From contig JBOZIK010000001.1 in the NCBI GenBank assembly GCA_051453625.1, positions 122,445,093-122,466,690 of the forward strand: DNA of 21,598 nucleotides, given 5' to 3'. The notes under the pieces were generated by a model that was given only the letters and a program-made list of their open reading frames with translations, was not told the origin of the DNA and made no database searches. Below, in pieces: positions 17,288-21,598 of the stretch (position 1 is the stretch's first letter; each line of letters begins with the position of its first letter). Origin of the DNA: Welwitschia mirabilis (lineage: Eukaryota; Gnetophyta; Gnetopsida; Welwitschiales). Made by a program: the position numbers and the translations under genes.

Positions 17288-18374
17288 ATGATGTTCTCCA
17301 CTTGGAATGTAAGGGGACTGAGCTCCCTAGAGAAATAGAGGGAAGTAAAATGATTTGCAAACTTTAATTCTCTGTCTTTTTTTGGTCTAATAAAAACCAA
17401 ACTGCACAAGGTTTTTCCCAGACTAGCTTCATCTCAATAATTTTAATACCAGTTATAAGGGTAGAATTCTAGTTATCTGGAATCCTTCTGATGTCTCGGT
17501 ATTTGAGTTATACAAATCAAACCAATGCATACATAGACTTATCAAGCACCGTAATGGAAACCATGAGCATTTTGTCACCGTTGTCTATGGTTGCAATACC
17601 GCAGCCTGCGTGCAACTCTTTGGCAAGATCTCAATAGAATAGCTAAAACCATAAATGGACCATGAATCATTAGTGGGGACTTCAATTTCCTCCTCTCAGC
17701 TGAAGGGAAGCTCAATGGAAGGAGGATCATAAGGAGAGATATAGAAGAACTGCTGAAGTTTTCTACCTTCCACTACATCACAGACTTACATTTCTGAGGT
17801 GAGTTCTTTACCTAGAGTAATCTCCACCATTCAACAGAAAGAATTTTTTGCAAACTAGACAGAGCCATGGTGAATGATAAATGGCTGACTAACTATGACA
17901 ATTCATGTGTTGTGTTTAACCCCTCCAGCATTTCTGACCACTCTCCTTGTGTGGTGTATTTTGGTGAGCAAACAAGGAAAAACACCCCCCTTTGCTTCCT
18001 TAATAGCTGGTATCTTGAGGTCCAGTTTCTTGCTATTGTTGCTAAAGTCTGGTCATCTCATTTTGAAGGCTACCCAATGTACCCTTTGGCTCAACAACTC
18101 AAAGCTATGAAACAGGCACTAAAAGAATTTCATAACGAAAACTATAAGAATATTGTAGATTGTATCAAGGATGCTAGAGAAGCTCTTCATTGTGTTCAGC
18201 AATCTAGTCAATCCTATGGATCTCACCCTGTACGAGAAGGAGCTGAAGAGATACAAAGAGTACAAAAGACTATTGAGAGCTCAAACTATGATGTGCAAAC
18301 AGAAAGCCAAAATCTCATGGATCAAAGAGGGATATATTTTGGATTATAAATTTTGTCAATTGATGTCAAACTAA
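17288..18374 (+). pseudogene. LINE ORF2, endonuclease domain and linker only
   Basis: It begins MMFSTWNVRGLSS, the start of the apurinic-like endonuclease/exonuclease/phosphatase domain of LINE ORF2, one base after the ORF1 stop. Recognisable steps are FFGLIKTKL (usually GLIETK), ILVIWNPSDVSVFEL in a shifted frame, HFVTVVYGCN, IISGDFNFLLSAEGKLNG (catalytic GDFN at 17675-17686), FCKLDRAMVN and SISDHSPCVV (catalytic SDH at 17933-17941). After that the linker runs through WYLEVQFL, then AKISWIKEG and DYKFCQLM (usually W..EGD.NTKFFH) in another frame. At least seven in-frame stops lie in 17330-17830. The reverse transcriptase is missing. The domain normally nicks target DNA for target-primed reverse transcription. 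Confidence 0.88.
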
Positions 18375-18420
18375 TATCTCTTATATAACAAATGTTGTAT
18401 ATGTTGTGCAGAAGAGTTTG

Positions 18421-19107
18421 NNNNNNNNNNNNNNNNNNNNNNNNNNNNNNNNNNNNNNNNNNNNNNNNNNNNNNNNNNNNNNNNNNNNNNNNNNNNNNNN
18501 NNNNNNNNNNNNNNNNNNNNNNNNNNNNNNNNNNNNNNNNNNNNNNNNNNNNNNNNNNNNNNNNNNNNNNNNNNNNNNNNNNNNNNNNNNNNNNNNNNNN
18601 NNNNNNNNNNNNNNNNNNNNNNNNNNNNNNNNNNNNNNNNNNNNNNNNNNNNNNNNNNNNNNNNNNNNNNNNNNNNNNNNNNNNNNNNNNNNNNNNNNNN
18701 NNNNNNNNNNNNNNNNNNNNNNNNNNNNNNNNNNNNNNNNNNNNNNNNNNNNNNNNNNNNNNNNNNNNNNNNNNNNNNNNNNNNNNNNNNNNNNNNNNNN
18801 NNNNNNNNNNNNNNNNNNNNNNNNNNNNNNNNNNNNNNNNNNNNNNNNNNNNNNNNNNNNNNNNNNNNNNNNNNNNNNNNNNNNNNNNNNNNNNNNNNNN
18901 NNNNNNNNNNNNNNNNNNNNNNNNNNNNNNNNNNNNNNNNNNNNNNNNNNNNNNNNNNNNNNNNNNNNNNNNNNNNNNNNNNNNNNNNNNNNNNNNNNNN
19001 NNNNNNNNNNNNNNNNNNNNNNNNNNNNNNNNNNNNNNNNNNNNNNNNNNNNNNNNNNNNNNNNNNNNNNNNNNNNNNNNNNNNNNNNNNNNNNNNNNNN
19101 NNNNNNN
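18421..19107. other. Assembly gap, 687 N
   Basis: The 45 bases before it (18376-18420, ATCTCTTATATAACAAATG to AGAAGAGTTTG) recur identically right after it (19108-19152). Long N-filled open frames reported here on both strands are meaningless. Confidence 0.95.
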
Positions 19108-19222
19108 ATCTCTTATATAACAAATGTTGTATATGTTGTGCAGAAGAGTTTGAGTTTTGTGCAATTGAAAGAGAGAATTAAAATATGCACCAAAAACCTG
19201 TTTAGTTAATTCACCCTCCAGC

Positions 19223-19722
19223 GGGATCGACCGAGTCGTAAAGGGATCGACCGCACCTGAAGCTATCAAACGAAAAATGAACTGAACTTAGAGGATTCGA
19301 CCGGATTCTAATGGGGTCAACTGAACCTGTAACTTGGAGAATCAGTGTCCCTGAACCAAATGGTAAGGGGTCAACCAGATTTTTATGGAGTCGACCAGAT
19401 TTAAAGACCTAACAGACAGCATGTTCAGACCGAGAGACAAGGGGTTGACCAGACCCAGGATGGGGTCGACCGAACCCAAATGGGGNNNNNNNNNNNNNNN
19501 NNNNNNNNNNNNNNNNNNNNNNNNNNNNNNNNNNNNNNNNNNNNNNNNNNNNNNNNNNNNNNNNNNNNNNNNNNNNNNNNNNNNNGGGTCGACCGAACCC
19601 AACTGGGGTCCACAGGACTTGGAGACATAAAAACCTGGGGCAACTAAATCCTTCTCTCAAGTGACCTGTGTAATTCATCGCACCACATGGGGTCGATCGG
19701 ACTTTTGTGGGGTCGACCGGAC
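19223..19722. repeat. Cluster of GGGTCGACCGRAC-like motifs in the LTR U3
   Basis: About twelve copies, perfect or degenerate, begin near 19223, 19243, 19293, 19313, 19367, 19387, 19441, 19462, 19586, 19605, 19689 and 19709. Spacing is often close to 20 bp but irregular. Most contain TCGACC within GGGGTCGACC. Confidence 0.88.
19486..19585. other. Assembly gap, 100 N
   Basis: The bases before it (GGGGTCGACCGAACCCAAAT) and after it (GGGTCGACCGAACCCAACT) are near copies, so contigs may overlap within the repeat cluster. Confidence 0.95.
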
Positions 19723-19847
19723 GGCACGGAAAAGAAATTTATCTAAATGTTATGTATCTATTATCTAGCCGTTAGATAGCCATTTTCTAGCTGTTTATAG
19801 CCGTTGGAGGCGCAATTCAATTGTAATAAACCCTAATAGTATTCTAT

Positions 19848-19855
19848 TATAAATA
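19848..19855 (+). promoter_or_regulatory. TATA box of the element C LTR
   Basis: TATAAATA lies downstream of the GTCGACC cluster, and transcription would be expected to start near 19880. It fits the U3-R boundary of an LTR promoter. A second TATAAAT at about 20473 and its copy at about 21026 are weaker candidates. Confidence 0.65.
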
Positions 19856-19938
19856 CCTAAGCTATAGAGGACCAAAAAATCTTTTTGATTCATTCTAATT
19901 CGGCTAAATCATTTTGGATCTGAAAGATTAAGCTGTGT

Positions 19939-20038
19939 NNNNNNNNNNNNNNNNNNNNNNNNNNNNNNNNNNNNNNNNNNNNNNNNNNNNNNNNNNNNNN
20001 NNNNNNNNNNNNNNNNNNNNNNNNNNNNNNNNNNNNNN
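19939..20038. other. Assembly gap, 100 N
   Basis: TGAAAGATTAAGCTGTGT before the gap reappears as TGAAAGATCAAGCTGTGT after it, with one mismatch. Confidence 0.95.
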
Positions 20039-20207
20039 TGAAAGATCAAGCTGTGTATTGACTTTGCTATTACTATTGTATCTTGACTACTACACATATG
20101 ACTAGATAAAATCTACTATTGGCACATGTATCTCATTCAAAGTTAGATATAGAGCATCATTGGTGTATTGCTATAAGAGGAGAGCTTCATTTGTTGTACT
20201 GTTTCAG

Positions 20208-20666
20208 AATGGGTGATATTTGTGCTATTGAGGCATCACTATATCACAACCATTATTTTCTAATAGGTTGAAACTTAGCCTTGAAAAGTCTGTGCTATAG
20301 GTTAAGACTAAGCCTTGAAAAGTCTGTTGTGAAAGTTGAGATTTAGCCTAGAAAAGTCCACTTGTAAAAGTTACAGGTGAACCTAGAATACCTGGTGGAG
20401 TAACAAAAATCCGAGATCTAGCTTAGGAGAAGCTGATCATCGAGAGTGGAGCAGGGGAGTTCCTGAACCACTATAAATCCAACTTGAATCAAATTGTAGT
20501 TTGTGCTTTTTGTTTTAATTCTTTACTTTCAATATCTTATTATTTTGTGCACATCCTGGATTGATTTATTTTCATATTCAAGTTGTGTTTCAAATAGTTT
20601 TAATTCAGATTAATCATTAAAGTTTTGAAAGAATCTATTCAATCCAATCCCCTCTCCCCCCCCTCC
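20208..20666 (+). repeat. LTR block duplicated across a gap, copy 1
   Basis: It matches 20767-21225 along its length with about 25 differences by eye (about 95% identity). It ends in a C-rich run (CCCCTCTCCCCCCCCCTCC) at the N run. Confidence 0.88.
20265..20401 (+). repeat. Four degenerate 34-bp tandem units in the LTR
   Basis: The units start near 20265, 20299, 20333 and 20368. The core is AGGTTGAAACTTAGCC-TGAAAAGTC; the fourth unit is the most diverged. The same array recurs at about 20818-20955 in the second block. Such arrays are common in LTR R/U5 regions. Confidence 0.8.
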
Positions 20667-20766
20667 NNNNNNNNNNNNNNNNNNNNNNNNNNNNNNNNNN
20701 NNNNNNNNNNNNNNNNNNNNNNNNNNNNNNNNNNNNNNNNNNNNNNNNNNNNNNNNNNNNNNNNNN
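20667..20766. other. Assembly gap, 100 N
   Basis: Flanked by the two copies of the LTR block. The break is at a C homopolymer, a usual assembly stop. Confidence 0.95.
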
Positions 20767-21225
20767 TGATATTTGTGCTATTGAGGCATCACTATATCAC
20801 AACCATTATTTTCTAAGAGGTTGAAACTTAGCCTTGAAAATTCCGTGCTATAAGTTAAGACTAAAACTTGAAAAGTCCATTGTAAAAGTTGAGATTTAGC
20901 CTGGAAAAGTCCACTTGTAAAGGTTACAGGTGAACCTAGAATACCTGGTGGAGTAACAAAGATCCAAGATCTAGCTTAGGAGAAGCTGATCATCGAGAGT
21001 GGAGCAGGGGAGTTCCTGAACCACTATAAATCCAGCTTGCATCAAATTGGTAGTTTGTGCTTTTTGTTTTGATTCTTTACTTTCAGTATCTTATTATTTT
21101 ATGCACATCCTGGATTGATTTATTTTCATATTCAAGTTGTGTTTCAAATAGTTTTAATTCATATTATTCATTAAAGTTTTAAAAGAACCTATTCAATCCA
21201 ATCCCCTCTCCCCCCCTCCCTCCCT
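20767..21225 (+). repeat. LTR block duplicated across a gap, copy 2
   Basis: The near-copy of 20208-20666. It continues through the C/T-rich tract into the true LTR end at 21260. Confidence 0.88.
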
Positions 21226-21262
21226 CTCCTCCACAATGTCTAGGATTCTCGATCCTATCATT

Positions 21263-21274
21263 TGGTATCAGAGC
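21263..21274 (+). other. Primer binding site of element C
   Basis: A perfect TGGTATCAGAGC match to the 3' end of initiator tRNA-Met, two bases after the LTR end. Confidence 0.9.
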
Positions 21275-21326
21275 TAAGTTGAGTCTTCAATAGATTTTAA
21301 CCAATCTTGACCTTAGAACCTTAAAA

Positions 21327-21598
21327 ATGAGTAACCCTTCTAATGGATTTTCAACTGGTCATTCACCTATGTTTGATGGATCTAACTACGCCTATTGAAA
21401 AGATAGGATGAGAATATTTCTTAGATCCCTAGATGCTGACATAGAGGAAGTTATTTGCAAAGGTTATATTATGCCTATAATAACCCAAACTGATGCAAAT
21501 GAACAGCCACAGATAAGGCAAAAGCCACCATAGACGCCTGTGCTCTTAATGCAATTTTTTATGTAGTGTGTACACATGAATTCAATGAATAGTGAATT
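21327..21598 (+). pseudogene. Copia gag N-terminus, broken and cut by the window end
   Basis: The ATG at 21327 is the first after the primer site. The product MSNPSNGFSTGHSPMFDGSN, then YAY-KDRMRIFLRSLDADIE and EVICKGYIMP, matches the gag start typical of plant copia elements (P.F.G.NY..WK..M..FL.S.D...W). The conserved tryptophan is a TGA stop at 21396-21398. Near 21505-21511 the frame shifts by one, after which DKAKATIDACALNAIFYVV and HEFN continue the family pattern (D.KA...I...L....F). The protein would form the particle shell. The remainder lies outside the window. Confidence 0.85.

Larger units (their letters stand above)
16049..18374 (+). mobile_element. Truncated L1-type plant LINE, non-functional
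   Basis: The sequence changes from AT-rich flank to a GC-richer start (GCTTCCTGGGCGCGCG) at about 16049. It then runs as a short 5' UTR, ORF1 (DUF4283 plus CCHC knuckle) and the endonuclease of ORF2. The reverse transcriptase, C-terminal region and poly-A tail are absent: homology stops at about 18374, next to an N run and the LTR of a copia element. Frameshifts and stops occur throughout. The most likely explanation is that the copia element inserted into the LINE, with any LINE 3' half lying beyond the window. Confidence 0.85.
19108..21260 (+). repeat. 5' LTR of element C
   Basis: The right end is fixed by CCTATCA (21254-21260), immediately upstream of the primer site. The left part (U3) carries many GGGGTCGACCGAA-like motifs, then a TATA box (19848-19855). 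The right part (R/U5) holds short tandem repeats and a C-rich tract. The apparent length of about 2.15 kb includes three 100-N gaps and a duplicated block of about 455 bp (20208-20666 against 20767-21225). The real LTR may be nearer 1.4-1.6 kb. Confidence 0.7.
18376..21598 (+). mobile_element. Ty1/copia element C: 5' LTR, primer site and gag start
   Basis: A long LTR-like region (start near 18376/19108, end CA at 21260) is followed by two bases and a perfect TGGTATCAGAGC primer site at 21263-21274. A gag reading frame begins at 21327. The rest of the element lies beyond the window. It directly abuts the LINE, and the duplicated junction sequence lies on both sides of a 687-N run. The first base of the LTR is not certain; a candidate is the TGTTGTATATGTTG near 18394 or its copy near 19126. 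The gag frame already has a stop and a frameshift, so this copy is probably inactive. Confidence 0.82.

Noticed and set aside
18322-19269. Long open frames on both strands (up to 315 codons)
   Set aside because: Almost all of their length is N. They exist only because the gap contains no stop codons. The same holds for frames at 4960-5634, 9632-9914, 19342-19678, 19909-20097 and 20625-20816.

Overview
The window looks like nuclear DNA from a seed plant, probably one with a large, repeat-filled genome. The supporting evidence is a plant-type DUF716/TMEM45-like membrane protein gene, nuclear tRNA genes (an intron-containing tRNA-Tyr and tRNA-Ile with anticodon AAT), and only plant-type retroelements: Ty1/copia, a DUF4283-type LINE and a TRIM/SMART-like miniature LTR element. 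No bacterial, organellar or viral gene organisation is visible. A gymnosperm is possible from the overall flavour, but I cannot prove it.

Layout. Positions 1-1310 hold the only convincing host protein gene: the 3' part of a GC-rich, seven-helix DUF716 gene with its 3' UTR and an AATAAA signal. About 2525-7974 is an old, heavily mutated Ty1/copia element on the minus strand. It keeps recognisable protease, GAG-pre-integrase, integrase, reverse transcriptase (YIDD) and RNase H remnants between two diverged LTR-like repeats. Positions 9315-9943 hold a small tRNA cluster: tRNA-Tyr on the plus strand facing tRNA-Ile(AAT) on the minus strand, and a second tRNA-Ile inside a repeated block of about 295 bp that flanks an assembly gap. 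Positions 10694-13745 hold a structurally definable LTR retrotransposon on the minus strand, with 5-bp target duplications ATAAT, TG...CA ends, an iMet-type primer site and a polypurine tract. It carries only a gag remnant; a 19-bp minisatellite lies where pol would be, and a TRIM/SMART-like element is nested in it. Positions 13746-16048 are AT-rich with no gene. About 16049-18374 is a broken LINE (ORF1 with DUF4283 and a CCHC knuckle, ORF2 endonuclease). It is cut off by the long LTR, primer site and gag start of a third copia element on the plus strand, which runs off the window end.

The retroelements do not form a pathway; they are successive insertions in an intergenic region next to one gene and a tRNA cluster. 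I found no new defence, metabolic or mobile system. The points most worth following are the gag-only element with its minisatellite and nested TRIM, and a systematic assembly signature: eight of the nine N runs lie beside a duplicated sequence, seven of them with a copy at both edges, so several are probably unmerged contig overlaps. This directly affects the tRNA-Ile copy number and the LTR lengths.
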